From contig VZSE01013631.1 in NCBI GenBank assembly GCA_013398275.1, forward strand, positions 2,946,550 through 3,010,549: a stretch of DNA of 64,000 nt. The letters are read 5' to 3'. Positions within the stretch are counted from its first letter, which is position 1. Each line of letters opens with the position of its first letter. Of the stretch, positions 63,398 to 64,000 are shown piece after piece. The translations under genes and the position numbers were made by a program. This stretch comes from Promerops cafer. Its lineage: Eukaryota; Chordata; Aves; Passeriformes; Nectariniidae. The notes beneath the pieces are model-generated. The model was given only the letters and a program-made list of their open reading frames with translations. It was not told the origin of the DNA and made no database searches.

Positions 63398-64000
63398 CCA
63401 GTGCGTGAGGAAGTGTCAATTCTGAACAACACATTCTCCAAGTCAAACAACAAACTAGCAAATTAAACACCTCCTTCCGTGTGATTACGACAAGAATGTG
63501 GCATTCCAAACGAAACCAAACAATTCAACCAACTAGGAATTCTTGATGAAAGGCTTTCACATTCACTACAACTCAGTTGTGAAAATACAGTTGACTTTAA
63601 AAGTTCTAAAAATAGCAAGTGACAGGAAATGCTGCTTCACTTCCCCCCCTTCATTAATATATATGATGCATCCTTGCACTTATTTCTTGATTTCTAGTTT
63701 TAGTATAGCTTTGCAATCATGTAACTATGAACTGCCCCACCACAAATCATGGCTCATAACAGAACATCTACTCAAGTGACAGCCGAGGTTCCTATGAAAG
63801 TCGTGCCAGTAGCCAACTCTAACTTTGGCTATGGCGTATTTCACTCCCCTTTTTCAGCTGAACACATTGTAACAAATTATATGTATCTACAAAACCCCAC
63901 ATACACCAGCACATGACACTGAAGTGCTACTACAGGTCCAGTAGCACTATCATTCCAATATTGCTCCCAAAGTGAGCAGCGGCTGCTTGTGCTGACACAC

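Noticed and set aside
1..64000. Endogenous retrovirus or other viral insertions
   Set aside because: No gag-, pol- or env-like frames and no paired long terminal repeats were seen; the only polymerase-like sequence is from CR1.

Overview
The window is vertebrate nuclear DNA, most likely from a bird. It has two intron-containing genes with canonical GT-AG splice sites. Short, 5'-truncated CR1 LINE fragments are scattered on both strands, the best-preserved one ending in the typical CR1 tail (ATTCTATGATTCTCATTCTGTGAT). I see no mammal-type Alu or L1 elements and no dense prokaryote-style gene packing. The pair RPL21-RASL11A in the same orientation matches the gene order known on human chromosome 13q12, so the long left part should be the intergenic interval on the GTF3A side of RASL11A.

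Layout. Positions 1-54,850 are non-coding: I find no convincing exon there, only CR1 remnants (about 967-1107, 11,338-11,618, 14,493-14,660, 20,670-21,375, 23,690-23,884, 25,583-25,796, 36,063-36,136, 46,030-47,260), two probable MIR-like SINE relics, a few microsatellites and some inverted repeats. Positions 54,856-56,070 hold RASL11A on the minus strand: four coding exons, three short introns, a CpG island and a TATA-like box. Directly upstream, 56,546-57,377 repeats about 830 bp of the RASL11A 5' end almost perfectly. The two copies are separated by a single N and a poly-C run, which points to a false duplication at an assembly join. Positions 57,378-61,529 are intergenic. Positions 61,550-64,000 hold the last three exons of RPL21 (ribosomal protein eL21) on the minus strand, and the gene runs off the right edge.

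RPL21 introns carry small RNA signals. The intron at the right edge contains a box C/D snoRNA with paired ends that I identify as SNORD102. The next intron contains a hairpin with ACA-like spacing that is a candidate for SNORA27, the H/ACA snoRNA known from mammalian RPL21.

Both genes relate to ribosome production: eL21 is a 60S subunit protein, its intronic snoRNAs guide 28S rRNA modification, and RASL11A is a Ras-like GTPase reported to act on rRNA synthesis. I see no prokaryotic, viral or otherwise novel multi-gene system here. The items most worth checking are the duplicated RASL11A 5' end, the intronic snoRNAs and a long near-perfect inverted repeat at 44,095-44,138.
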